Positions 26,583 through 37,001 are shown, numbered from the stretch's first letter. The stretch is DNA of 37,001 nucleotides from Marinilabilia sp. (GCF_016278715.1 NZ_JADQBH010000303.1:1-37001), one strand, 5' to 3'. A program made the numbers and translations. The notes: a model not told the origin generated them from the sequence alone.

Positions 26583-28987
26583 ATTTTGAATCACATCCCG
26601 GTAAGCCACTTGAAAAACATATACGGAGGGTACTGCAAGGTACCCTCCATAATTTTTCTTCTCCTATAGCAGAACTGGCAGCACTATTTCATGATATGGG
26701 AAAAATCAATCCCAACTTTCAACAAAAGCTATACGGGAAAACAGCAGGATATAATAACCATTCTTATCTATCTGTTATTGCATTTATTAATTATGCACTT
26801 TCGAACCCATCTGAGATAAAAGAGAAAGCAGGAATAAATACGAATAAAGATTTGGCTTTATTTATTTTCCAGGTTTCGATACTTATAGCGAAACACCATC
26901 AACATTTACCAAATTTTGATTTAGCGTTTTCTGCTTCTGAAGAACTGGAGAATGCAATCACTTTCGCTTTAAAAGAAAACCACCATTTCCCAGTATCAGC
27001 CTTTCTTAAAGAAAAAATGAAAATCAATAGTAAACCATTTGATCTAAATTTTAACAAAAGAAATAAAGGCTTTCTATCGTTTTCAAATAAGTACCATGTA
27101 CCAGCATGGAAAAAAAATCCGTTAAAGTATTTTCTTGACACCCAAATGGGATTTGCAGCCCTGATAGAATCAGACAAGCGTGATGCCGGCAATAATAAGG
27201 ATTACAATTTTAAGGAATCCGTTAAACAGAATACCTTTCAACTGCGCAACTCTCTCGAAGAAAAATTCATCGAATTTGATGCAGTAAGATCAGGCTCAAG
27301 TCTGAATGAGCTAAGAACGAATATTCGTTTAGAGGCAATCAAAGGAACAAGAGAGGGATTAAAAAGAAAAGAACACATCTTTACCCTAACAGCACCTACA
27401 GGAGCCGGAAAGACATTTACCCTGCTTGCCATTGCTGATGAAATAAGAAAACAAAAAGGAGTGTTGGGAATAATATACACACTTCCATTTTTGTCAATAA
27501 CCGAGCAAGTACAAACAATTGCAAAAAATCTTCTGGATGATGTTTTGTCAGTGAATTCAAAGGCGGAAAATCATCGTATTGATATAGCTCAGGAAAACTA
27601 TGAAACAGACCAAAGTCAGGACAATTTATTCAGGGTTTTAAGAGAAGATTTCATCGCAAATACATTTGATCATCCTTTCATCATCACCACGTTTGTTCAG
27701 TTTTTTGAAACCCTTGTAAGCAATAGGAATTCTACTTTGCTAAAACTGCCCAATTTTGCCAATCGTATCCTTTTGATTGATGAAATACAGGCATTACCTC
27801 CACGGTTATACATATTCTTCAGTGCATGGCTTGATGCATTTTGTAAACGTAATAACTCATTTGCGGTATTATCAACCGCAACAATGCCAAATTTTGAAAT
27901 TCCAAAAAAGGAGTATTTAGATTTGGATAAACGTGCCGATTTGCTCTTCAATGAATATGTTGTTCCGAAGGATTTGATTCATTCGCGCAAGTATTTTGAT
28001 GAGGATATCTTTAACCGATACAAAATAAATGTAATCCAAGAATCACTTGATTCAATCAGTCTCTCCAAGTTATTGCTAAGTGAGAAGCAGTCCTGTTTGG
28101 TTATCTTAAATACCATAGATGACACGAAAGAACTGTACAATTTATTGACAGAGGAAACAGCAAATATATTGTTATTGAACACGCATTTCATACCGGATGA
28201 CAGAACGCGAATAATTGAAGAAGCTAAAACCCTTCTTAACTCAGGGGAAAAAGTTTATCTGATTTCCACTCAATTGATTGAGGCTGGAGTTGATATTGAT
28301 TTTCCCATTGTCTATAGAGATTTATGCCCTTTGCCCAGTCTTATTCAGAGTGCGGGACGCTGTAATAGAAACAAAAAAATCCCGATGGGACAGGTGATGT
28401 TTTTCCAACTGGTAAATGAAGAAGGAAGCTCAAGGGCTAATTTGATATATCGGAATGAAGCAAAACATTTTCTTGATTTTTGCAAAACAAATATTTCATC
28501 TGACATAGAAGAAAATAACTTATTTGATGTGCAAAGTAAGTTTTTTGACTCCATTAAAGAAAATCTTAGCATAGGAGACTTCTACCCAAGCAAATATCAT
28601 TCAGAAAACATGATTGAATGTGTAAATAATGCGCGTTTCGAAACTCTTGGACGATTTAAACTGATAACCGAAGAAATAGGTATACAACAGCAATATTACA
28701 TCTCCAAAAATGAAAACGATGATACGTCCGAAGTGCTGAGCTCCCTCCTTGAAGATTTACGAGCCTGCGACAATTATGCAGCAAGTAAAATAATTAAAAT
28801 AAAAATCAATTCATTAATTAAATCCATCAGCGGTCGGATTTTGAATATTCGTGTTAACAATTTCAATAAAGACCAAGTGCCTCAGGTTTTTGATGCTGAA
28901 ATTTTGGGCATTAAATTCATTTCAAAAGATTATTATTCCAAAACAACGGGCCTAAAAGTCGGAAATTCAGAAAACTGCTTTCTATAA
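26567..28987 (+). CDS. cas3: CRISPR-associated HD nuclease-helicase Cas3
   Basis: This 806-residue protein joins an N-terminal HD nuclease to an SF2 helicase. HD residues include H10, H42-D43 in 'LFHDMGK' and the later 'AKHHQHLP'. Helicase motif I is 'TAPTGAGKT' (about 275-283), motif II is 'DEIQALPP' (D405-E406), motif III is 'LSTAT', and motif VI is 'QSAGRCNR'. A Cas3-specific C-terminal domain follows. After Cascade binds the target, Cas3 is recruited, nicks the displaced strand and degrades it 3' to 5'. All key motifs appear intact. The gene overlaps cas5 by 16 nt and cas4 by 1 nt. A sampled line has about 27% GC, lower than in cas1. Confidence 0.96.
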   Translation: MVSDLNFESHPGKPLEKHIRRVLQGTLHNFSSPIAELAALFHDMGKINPNFQQKLYGKTAGYNNHSYLSVIAFINYALSNPSEIKEKAGINTNKDLALFIFQVSILIAKHHQHLPNFDLAFSASEELENAITFALKENHHFPVSAFLKEKMKINSKPFDLNFNKRNKGFLSFSNKYHVPAWKKNPLKYFLDTQMGFAALIESDKRDAGNNKDYNFKESVKQNTFQLRNSLEEKFIEFDAVRSGSSLNELRTNIRLEAIKGTREGLKRKEHIFTLTAPTGAGKTFTLLAIADEIRKQKGVLGIIYTLPFLSITEQVQTIAKNLLDDVLSVNSKAENHRIDIAQENYETDQSQDNLFRVLREDFIANTFDHPFIITTFVQFFETLVSNRNSTLLKLPNFANRILLIDEIQALPPRLYIFFSAWLDAFCKRNNSFAVLSTATMPNFEIPKKEYLDLDKRADLLFNEYVVPKDLIHSRKYFDEDIFNRYKINVIQESLDSISLSKLLLSEKQSCLVILNTIDDTKELYNLLTEETANILLLNTHFIPDDRTRIIEEAKTLLNSGEKVYLISTQLIEAGVDIDFPIVYRDLCPLPSLIQSAGRCNRNKKIPMGQVMFFQLVNEEGSSRANLIYRNEAKHFLDFCKTNISSDIEENNLFDVQSKFFDSIKENLSIGDFYPSKYHSENMIECVNNARFETLGRFKLITEEIGIQQQYYISKNENDDTSEVLSSLLEDLRACDNYAASKIIKIKINSLIKSISGRILNIRVNNFNKDQVPQVFDAEILGIKFISKDYYSKTTGLKVGNSENCFL

Positions 28988-29490
28988 TGCGAGTAACAGG
29001 TACTCTAATATCATATTTTTTTTATTGCCATAGAAGACTATGGTTACATGCCAACGATATCAAACTTGAGGACAACTCAGAAGATGTTTCCATGGGAGTG
29101 CTAATTGAAGAAACTACATATTCTCAACGCTCTGATAAATATAAACAAATTGAATTAGGTCCTGTAAAGATTGACTTCTTCGATTGGCAAAACAAAATCA
29201 TTCATGAAGTAAAAAAATCAAGTAAGTTCCATGAAACCCATATCTGGCAAATCAAATACTACATTTATATAATGGAGAATGCAGGTATTGGAGGAGTAAC
29301 CGGAATGCTAGAATATCCTACCGAGAGAAAAAAAGAGAATGTATTTCTGTCACAACCTGACCGGATATGTATTGATGAATTAAAAAATAAAATCACTCAA
29401 ATAATTCAATCCGAAAAATGTCCTCCGGTACTGAATAGCCACAGGTGTAAAAATTGCGCATACTCTGACTTTTGTTATGCAAAAGAATAG
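28987..29490 (+). CDS. cas4: CRISPR adaptation exonuclease Cas4
   Basis: This 167-residue protein has the Cas4 Fe-S cysteines, C14 in 'SYFFYCHRRLWL' and C154, C157, C163 in 'HRCKNCAYSDFCYAKE'. The PD-(D/E)XK core is D63 in 'VKIDFFDW', E74 and K76 in 'IIHEVKKSSK', and the RecB-type 'QIKYY' (about 89-93). Cas4 works with Cas1-Cas2 to trim prespacers at the PAM and fix their orientation. The ATG overlaps the cas3 stop by one base and cas1 starts 10 nt downstream, so the adaptation genes follow the interference genes without a break. Confidence 0.95.
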   Translation: MRVTGTLISYFFYCHRRLWLHANDIKLEDNSEDVSMGVLIEETTYSQRSDKYKQIELGPVKIDFFDWQNKIIHEVKKSSKFHETHIWQIKYYIYIMENAGIGGVTGMLEYPTERKKENVFLSQPDRICIDELKNKITQIIQSEKCPPVLNSHRCKNCAYSDFCYAKE

Positions 29491-29500
29491 CTCATAAACT

Positions 29501-30505
29501 ATGAAAAAATCTTTTTACCTCTTCAACCCCGGCCGTCTCTCTCGAAAAGACAACACCCTCAAATTCGTTGCTTTTGATGAAGATGGCCATGAACAAAAAC
29601 CGCGCTATTTGCCCATTGAAAATGTGGACGAATTATATGCCTTTGGAGCTCTTGATGCCAATTCGGCCCTTTACAATTTTTTGGGTCAACAACAGATTCC
29701 TGTTCATTTCTTCGATTATTACGAGAACTATACCGGTTCCTTTATGCCCAAAGATAGTTTGTTGAGTGGAAAAGTCCTGATGGCCCAGACAAGGGCACAT
29801 GACAATAGCTCAAAGCGCATAGAACTGGCACGCCTGATTCTGGAAGGCGCGGTTCACAATATGGTTAAAAACCTGAGGTACTACGATAAGCGTGGGAAAG
29901 ACCTGTTACCTGTAATAGAACGCATTGAAGGACATCTTGAGCAATTTAAACATGTAAAAGCCATTGACGAACTAATGGGACTGGAAGGCAATATCCGGCG
30001 CACCTATTACGAAGGGTTTGAATTGATTGTAAATGATTTCAGCATGAGTGGCCGTAGTATGCGTCCGCCACAAAATGAAGTAAATGCCCTGATATCTTTT
30101 GGCAATATGATGTGCTACAGTCAGTGCCTAAGGGCCATTCACCAGACGCAACTCAATCCGGTCATTTCATTTTTGCACACTCCCGGAGAACGGCGCTTTT
30201 CACTTTCACTTGACCTGGCCGAAGTTTTCAAGCCCATTCTGGTAGACCGGGTGGTTTTCAAGGTGCTCAACAAAAGAATTATCGGCCCCAAAGATTTTGA
30301 CGATTCCCTGAACCGCGTGGTCTTAAAAAATGCAGGAAAAAAAGCATTTGTAAAAGCCTTTGAAGATCGTCTTACGGAAACAATTCAACACAGGGCATTA
30401 AACCGTTCCGTCAGTTATAAGCACCTCATCAAGCTGGAATGCTACAAACTGGTAAAACACATTCTGGAAATTGAAGAATACAAACCTTTTAAAATGTGGT
30501 GGTGA
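29501..30505 (+). CDS. cas1: CRISPR integrase Cas1
   Basis: This 334-residue Cas1 is of the type I-B kind. Metal-binding residues are E162 in '[13 protein letters not shown]', H226 in '[12 protein letters not shown]' and E241 in '[11 protein letters not shown]'. The N-terminal beta domain ('[18 protein letters not shown]', '[14 protein letters not shown]') and the helical C-terminus are complete. With Cas2 it inserts new spacers at the leader end of the array downstream. GC is about 43% in a sampled line, higher than in cas3 and cas4. The gene is followed by a 73-nt gap before cas2. Confidence 0.97.
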   Translation: MKKSFYLFNPGRLSRKDNTLKFVAFDEDGHEQKPRYLPIENVDELYAFGALDANSALYNFLGQQQIPVHFFDYYENYTGSFMPKDSLLSGKVLMAQTRAHDNSSKRIELARLILEGAVHNMVKNLRYYDKRGKDLLPVIERIEGHLEQFKHVKAIDELMGLEGNIRRTYYEGFELIVNDFSMSGRSMRPPQNEVNALISFGNMMCYSQCLRAIHQTQLNPVISFLHTPGERRFSLSLDLAEVFKPILVDRVVFKVLNKRIIGPKDFDDSLNRVVLKNAGKKAFVKAFEDRLTETIQHRALNRSVSYKHLIKLECYKLVKHILEIEEYKPFKMWW

Positions 30506-30578
30506 GTTTAGCTGGTAAACTGGCGAAATAAATAACCAAATTGCCCATCACTCCATTACACTACCAAATCATTAATTC

Positions 30579-30842
30579 ATGTATATCATTCTAATGTACG
30601 ACGTTAACGAAAAGAGAACAGGAAAAATGCTCAGGTTATGCCGTAAATATCTAAGCTGGATACAAAACTCTGTTTTTGAAGGTGAAATATCAGACGTAAA
30701 ACTAAAAGAATTAAAAAACATGGCTGCCATGATTATGGACTATGAAACAGATAGTTTGATTATCTTTAAAACCCGGAATGAAAAATGGCTGGAGAAAGAA
30801 ATAGTTGGTATGGAACGTGCTGAAACAGGCAACTTTCTTTAA
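30579..30842 (+). CDS. cas2: CRISPR adaptation protein Cas2
   Basis: This 87-residue protein has the Cas2 ferredoxin fold: first strand 'MYIILMYDVNEKR' with conserved D8, then 'LRLCRKYLSWIQNSVFEGEIS' and 'DSLIIFKTRNEKWLEKEIVG'. It dimerises and bridges two Cas1 dimers in the integration complex. It is the last cas gene. The leader and array start right after it, and the short 73-nt gap after cas1 has no terminator. Confidence 0.96.
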   Translation: MYIILMYDVNEKRTGKMLRLCRKYLSWIQNSVFEGEISDVKLKELKNMAAMIMDYETDSLIIFKTRNEKWLEKEIVGMERAETGNFL

Positions 30843-31067
30843 CTCGAAATTGTCGAACCCTCCTTTTTCAGATTCTCAGAGAGGAAAATTCTTCTTTTCT
30901 CTTCCCAAAAAGCTCTTTGACATACTGGTTTAGAACAACTTACAATCCGTTGTCGAACAAGGGGCAAAATCCTTTTTTTATACATCGACAATTTTTCTCC
31001 TCAAAACATTGGGTTTCCTGCTTATGAAACCCTTATTTTGGGGAAATATTTTGAGCTTTTTTGACGG
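30843..31067 (+). promoter_or_regulatory. CRISPR leader
   Basis: This AT-rich stretch lies between cas2 and the first repeat. TTGTCGA occurs at 30850-30856, again at 30950-30956 (exactly 100 bp apart), and in inverted form at 30985-30991. An 'AGCTCTTTGACA' block at 30911-30922 is echoed by 'AGCTTTTTTGACG' at 31054-31066, touching the first repeat. TTTGACA could also serve as the -33 part of a promoter. The orientation is set by Cas1/Cas2 upstream and by the repeat 3' end ATTGAAAT. Confidence 0.75.
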
Positions 31068-34000
31068 CTCCCAATCGTACCGTGGTGGAATTGAAATCCC
31101 ATATTGGAAATTGTGTATCGAAAACTCCATTAGCTCCCAATCGTACCGTGGTGGAATTGAAATGAATACTTCGACATCTTAATTACAGTGCCTAAATAAA
31201 CTCCCAATCGTACCGTGGTGGAATTGAAATAAAATGTTTCATGTGAAACTTTAAATTCTTGATTTTACTCCCAATCGTACCGTGGTGGAATTGAAATTAA
31301 ACAGATACTTTAGGATTGACGGAGAAGCGGACGGCCTCCCAATCGTACCGTGGTGGAATTGAAATTACCCTGTTGGCGTGTTCGGGTTGAATATGATAAC
31401 TCCTCCCAATCGTACCGTGGTGGAATTGAAATAAAGTTGACACAGTGATAAAGGTTCAAACTCAAATCACTCCCAATCGTACCGTGGTGGAATTGAAATT
31501 TTCCAAACGTCTTTATGGATTCGTTTCGCCACTTTCTCCCAATCGTACCGTGGTGGAATTGAAATTTAAAATTCAAAGTTTTGCCGGGTTGCAGCTTGGT
31601 CTCCCAATCGTACCGTGGTGGAATTGAAATACAATCCAATCGGGGTGTCCTTCTTTGATGATTCTCTCCCAATCGTACCGTGGTGGAATTGAAATACACG
31701 AACACACACCTACTCAGAGGCCGGGACTTACTCCCAATCGTACCGTGGTGGAATTGAAATTAGGCAGACTAGAAGAAATCAAGGTTCAAAAGCTAACTCC
31801 CAATCGTACCGTGGTGGAATTGAAATTTTATTAGTTCATTCGCTGACTTTGTTTTAAGATAACTCCCAATCGTACCGTGGTGGAATTGAAATCAAATAAT
31901 ATCACACTAATTAAAAATGGCAAAAACACTCCCAATCGTACCGTGGTGGAATTGAAATAAAGAAAACAATATGAGCTACAATGGTGTAAAGAAGCTCCCA
32001 ATCGTACCGTGGTGGAATTGAAATATGGTAAGAGATTTTGAACTTCGCAACCTTGATACAGCTCCCAATCGTACCGTGGTGGAATTGAAATTTATTGTTC
32101 AAAATCCACCAGAAATAACATTTTCTCAACTCCCAATCGTACCGTGGTGGAATTGAAATAAACAAAAAACTTACACTCATTTAAAAGGTTTAGGAACTCC
32201 CAATCGTACCGTGGTGGAATTGAAATATGAAAAAGAGTGGTTCTAAAAGAAGAGCAGGATTTACTCCCAATCGTACCGTGGTGGAATTGAAATATATGTA
32301 ACCGGGTTTAGTAAAGAGAATTTACCGGCTCCCAATCGTACCGTGGTGGAATTGAAATAATTTATTCTGGAAAAGATAATTGGAAGAATGGTATGCTCCC
32401 AATCGTACCGTGGTGGAATTGAAATACAAGTATCTTCACTTTCAGACATAAAGAAGTTTACTCCCAATCGTACCGTGGTGGAATTGAAATACAATTGTTT
32501 CATCTGGCAATGTATCTGCATCTTTCTCCCAATCGTACCGTGGTGGAATTGAAATCGGTGTTGCATTTAACTCATCTGCTCATAGGGAACTCCCAATCGT
32601 ACCGTGGTGGAATTGAAATCTGGAAGAGTGGCAAGAAAAGAAATCTTTGGAAGCTCCCAATCGTACCGTGGTGGAATTGAAATCAAGTTGCCCGGAGTGG
32701 TCAAGATAAAGATGGAGATCTCCCAATCGTACCGTGGTGGAATTGAAATACAGCTAAATTTAACCAATTAAGGCCGGGTAAGTTGCTCCCAATCGTACCG
32801 TGGTGGAATTGAAATAATTGTTTCTTTGCTCTTTGTATTTCATCTTCCAGCTCCCAATCGTACCGTGGTGGAATTGAAATAAGTTAGGTGATGATCAATT
32901 AGGTTTTACTTTAGGTCTCCCAATCGTACCGTGGTGGAATTGAAATGAAGAAGATGGTAAATTAGCCACAGTAGAACTTGAACTCCCAATCGTACCGTGG
33001 TGGAATTGAAATGTTGTTACGTCATCGTTCAGCAACTTTTCAGGAATCTCCCAATCGTACCGTGGTGGAATTGAAATATCTTTCAAGAAAGGATTTACAG
33101 TAGCCAATAGTCCCTCCCAATCGTACCGTGGTGGAATTGAAATCAACAAGAAGGTAAGAGGATTGAAACGTCAACTACTCCCAATCGTACCGTGGTGGAA
33201 TTGAAATTCAGTAAGACCGCTTGTAGATAGTGGACAATTTGAAACTCCCAATCGTACCGTGGTGGAATTGAAATGACTGCCGAAGAGGGAGTATGGGAGT
33301 TGATCAACCTCCCAATCGTACCGTGGTGGAATTGAAATATGTGATGCAATTCACCGGTAAGTGGAGAGAGTCTCTCCCAATCGTACCGTGGTGGAATTGA
33401 AATAAAACACCAGTCTTTCAATTCGTGACCGGGCAGCTGGCTCCCAATCGTACCGTGGTGGAATTGAAATAGTTCAAGCAGGCTGCGGGGCCAATAGCCG
33501 AGAAGCTCCCAATCGTACCGTGGTGGAATTGAAATTAAATAAGTCGGCAGACGGATTAGCCGCGCCGTTCTCTCCCAATCGTACCGTGGTGGAATTGAAA
33601 TGACCTCACCACCACCGTCATGCCCCTCTTTATTCACTCCCAATCGTACCGTGGTGGAATTGAAATCCATTTGGTCAATAACTTTAAGGACGGCCTGATG
33701 CTCCCAATCGTACCGTGGTGGAATTGAAATCCGTGTGGTGCGAAAGGGCAATAACCAACATGTTCCTCCCAATCGTACCGTGGTGGAATTGAAATAACTC
33801 TGAGATCTGCTTTGCCCTGATGATTAATCCCTCCCAATCGTACCGTGGTGGAATTGAAATAAACTTGAAATAAACAAAAAGCGCAAATGGGGTAAGCTCC
33901 CAATCGTACCGTGGTGGAATTGAAATCCACTTGGTCAATAACTTTAAGGACGGCCTGATGAAACTCCCAATCGTACCGTGGTGGAATTGAAATACAGCCG

Positions 34001-37000
34001 TAAGGTGACTGCTGACATGGAGCGTCTTACTCCCAATCGTACCGTGGTGGAATTGAAATCATCAATACCAAGTCGGGCACCGATCGTATTACCCTCCCAA
34101 TCGTACCGTGGTGGAATTGAAATTCCCGTTAAGTCGCTTAATGTCATCACCGGTTTTATTCTCCCAATCGTACCGTGGTGGAATTGAAATACATTGAAGT
34201 TCACCGAAATTATGAGAAGATAATCACTCCCAATCGTACCGTGGTGGAATTGAAATTGAAGTTGGCCGGCATTACCTTCTTTCAGAAGATGCTCCCAATC
34301 GTACCGTGGTGGAATTGAAATAAAAATGGGAGGCACTTCAGCAATTAGACGTTATACTCCCAATCGTACCGTGGTGGAATTGAAATGTAATTGTATTCTC
34401 ACGCCGCTTTTTCATATTGAACTCCCAATCGTACCGTGGTGGAATTGAAATATTGATCGTATCAACGATGACATTGTTGAAATAACTCCCAATCGTACCG
34501 TGGTGGAATTGAAATTCTTTAACAACTGGCTGGTGCCTCTGGCTGCATTTGACTCCCAATCGTACCGTGGTGGAATTGAAATACCAGCACCGTAGTCGAT
34601 GACGGGGACATCATTCTCTCCCAATCGTACCGTGGTGGAATTGAAATTACCAAAGATTACACAAAAAAAGATTGGGATTTAGGCTCCCAATCGTACCGTG
34701 GTGGAATTGAAATCTTAGGAAGTGGTGGGGTGGCAATTGCTTGTTATGACCTCCCAATCGTACCGTGGTGGAATTGAAATATCCAACCTCCGTTTTCGTT
34801 GTGTAAACATTCAGGCTCCCAATCGTACCGTGGTGGAATTGAAATACCGATTTACTTGCAGAAATTACTAACGGTGAAAAGCTCCCAATCGTACCGTGGT
34901 GGAATTGAAATTTTTAAAGAAGATAAGGCTAACAAATTGGCAAAGATCTCCCAATCGTACCGTGGTGGAATTGAAATAGTGGAAGTACAGGTAACAGTTA
35001 CGCTTTAATTGGCTCCCAATCGTACCGTGGTGGAATTGAAATTCTTTAAAAGCCGTTGTTCTGGACTACAATAGTGGACTCCCAATCGTACCGTGGTGGA
35101 ATTGAAATAAGACCCGGAAATTTCGAATTGTAGTTCTCTAAGTCTCCCAATCGTACCGTGGTGGAATTGAAATTCCAAAATGACCGGGCTAATTACTGGG
35201 TAAGGAACTCCCAATCGTACCGTGGTGGAATTGAAATAATCATTTTCAACACCGGGGTTTGTACCCGGCCACTCCCAATCGTACCGTGGTGGAATTGAAA
35301 TGACCCTTTCTGTAAAAGGACATAATCCCGGAGTGGACTCCCAATCGTACCGTGGTGGAATTGAAATATGATATAAATGAAACGATTTCAAAGTGTGTTT
35401 CTTGCTCCCAATCGTACCGTGGTGGAATTGAAATATAAACGGAAATACTTCATGGCAAGAAACACACTTTCTCCCAATCGTACCGTGGTGGAATTGAAAT
35501 CAAAATTGTAAAGAACTATTTAAACAGACCATTGTCTCCCAATCGTACCGTGGTGGAATTGAAATATTTTCAGCGAGCTTCCTAAAGACGTAAAAATCAA
35601 CTCCCAATCGTACCGTGGTGGAATTGAAATCACTTCGTGTCTTTTGACGGGCAATTGACAATATTCTCCCAATCGTACCGTGGTGGAATTGAAATCAGAC
35701 AAAACGAGATATGGAAAAACAAGCAAGATCTCCCAATCGTACCGTGGTGGAATTGAAATGCGTTATTCTCTTCTTCCTTGATCTGCTCCATTTCCCTCCC
35801 AATCGTACCGTGGTGGAATTGAAATATGCAAACCATGCTTGGTAGTAAATCCGAAGCGGACCTCCCAATCGTACCGTGGTGGAATTGAAATCCCGTTTTT
35901 GTTGAGCCGATGTGATTTTAGACCGTGCTCCCAATCGTACCGTGGTGGAATTGAAATTTCCTGATGATAACCGCCGCGCAAGTTGTTTTCGCTCCCAATC
36001 GTACCGTGGTGGAATTGAAATTCAATATGAAGCCTTGCTCCACTATCAGAAGTCAGACTCCCAATCGTACCGTGGTGGAATTGAAATTAAAAATATCAGC
36101 CCCATTTAACCCTAATTCGTTTTTCTCCCAATCGTACCGTGGTGGAATTGAAATTCCTCAAATGCCGAAACAAGAGCGTTCCTTAAATCTCCCAATCGTA
36201 CCGTGGTGGAATTGAAATAAGAGGGCGCAACACGCTCAGTAATTCGTGAACGCTCCCAATCGTACCGTGGTGGAATTGAAATCCTCCCTGAAGGATGGCG
36301 GTTTTCCCGGTGTTCTGGCTCCCAATCGTACCGTGGTGGAATTGAAATCACTTTGTCAATGAGAATGATAGTATAAAGGAATACTCCCAATCGTACCGTG
36401 GTGGAATTGAAATATGGTGGAAAACATGGCTATTGCTAATGGTAAGAACTCCCAATCGTACCGTGGTGGAATTGAAATTCGTTTACTCGGATTTCAGGAA
36501 TTCAAGAATCTGCTCCCAATCGTACCGTGGTGGAATTGAAATTACAAGCAGTACAAGGCCACATCAGGCGAAAAAGTACTCCCAATCGTACCGTGGTGGA
36601 ATTGAAATTGAGAATAAAGAACCTTTGCTTGAACAATTTCAGTCTCCCAATCGTACCGTGGTGGAATTGAAATTTCCTGTTCTTTCCCGGCGAAGAATAT
36701 CACGACCTTCTCCCAATCGTACCGTGGTGGAATTGAAATATCCAAGACCGTCAACTGCCGACAAGTCGATATCGCTCCCAATCGTACCGTGGTGGAATTG
36801 AAATCCTTCTACCGCCGCGTTGAATCTGGAACCATACCCGTCTCCCAATCGTACCGTGGTGGAATTGAAATAAACTTATATATAACGAATGTGGAGACCA
36901 TGGCGACTCCCAATCGTACCGTGGTGGAATTGAAATCAATTGCCGGAAGAGTATCAGACAAAAAAAAAGAATCTCCCAATCGTACCGTGGTGGAATTGAA

Positions 37001-37001
37001 A
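31068..37001 (+). CRISPR. Type I-B CRISPR array, 91 repeats, open at the right edge
   Basis: A 30-nt repeat beginning CTCCCAATCG, with TACCGTGGTG in the middle and GAATTGAAAT at the end, recurs with a period of 64-68 bp. By hand count there are 91 copies; the last, at 36973, lacks only its final base because the window ends. There are 90 spacers of about 34-38 nt. All repeats read as identical, with no decayed trailer-end copies, so the true end lies beyond the window. The last eight bases match the usual type I-B crRNA handle. Transcription runs from the leader on the plus strand. Spacers 40 and 44 are near duplicates, and spacers 66 and 67 overlap on opposite strands. Confidence 0.99.

Noticed and set aside
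31310-36939. Many open frames of 60-210 codons on both strands across the array, with recurring ISIPPRYDWE or FQFHHGTIG blocks
   Set aside because: They are translations of the CRISPR repeat in its different frames, stitched through spacers that happen to lack stops. They are not genes.
31098-36972. Spacers that might target genes in this window
   Set aside because: A limited comparison by eye of a few spacers with the cas genes found no match; an exhaustive search was not possible, so no self-targeting claim is made.

Overview
The window looks like a chromosomal segment from a member of the Bacteroidota, probably Bacteroidales/Marinilabiliales-like. The signs are a SusC/SusD pair with a hybrid two-component (HTCS) regulator, a Bacteroidota-type -7 box (TACATTTG) upstream of susC, weak Shine-Dalgarno sequences, a Rex repressor and moderately low GC. 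Taxonomy is inferred from gene content only.

Layout. Positions 1-5216 hold a divergent envelope-stress or efflux-type locus. On the minus strand are an FtsX/MacB-type ABC permease (cut by the left edge) and its ATPase. On the plus strand are a sigma-54 response regulator and a NtrY-like histidine kinase, overlapping by 11 nt. The ATPase has strongly degenerate motifs, and two tandem palindromes lie just upstream of it. Positions 5648-7971 (minus) hold rex, two identical tRNA-Val(TAC) genes with a terminator, and folC. Positions 8221-19877 (all minus) are a small polysaccharide utilization locus: HTCS regulator, an unlisted 39-residue membrane micro-ORF, SusC-like TonB-dependent transporter, SusD-like lipoprotein, hairpin terminator, and a GH20 beta-N-acetylhexosaminidase lipoprotein. 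The predicted target is a GlcNAc/GalNAc-containing glycan. A candidate operator cluster and -7 box precede the micro-ORF and susC. An AEC-family transporter (20329-21282, minus) follows.

Positions 21427-37001 form a complete type I-B CRISPR-Cas locus on the plus strand: WYL-domain regulator, cas6, cas8b, cas7, cas5, cas3 (HD plus helicase), cas4, cas1, cas2, a leader of about 225 bp, and a CRISPR array. By hand count the array has 91 copies of a 30-nt repeat and 90 spacers before it runs off the right edge. All interference, processing and adaptation genes look intact, so the system is probably functional. A possible internal start in cas8b could make a Cas11-like small subunit.

The most informative observations are in the array and the intergenic DNA. 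Spacers 40 and 44 are the same sequence with one SNP and a 3-nt length difference. Adjacent spacers 66 and 67 end in exact 15-nt reverse complements, so they sample overlapping opposite strands of one invader. Other points are the palindromic sites near the ABC operon, the TGTTGCA cluster upstream of susC, dispersed hairpin repeats, and mosaic GC along the cas operon. I found no clearly new system class; the interest lies in these details.
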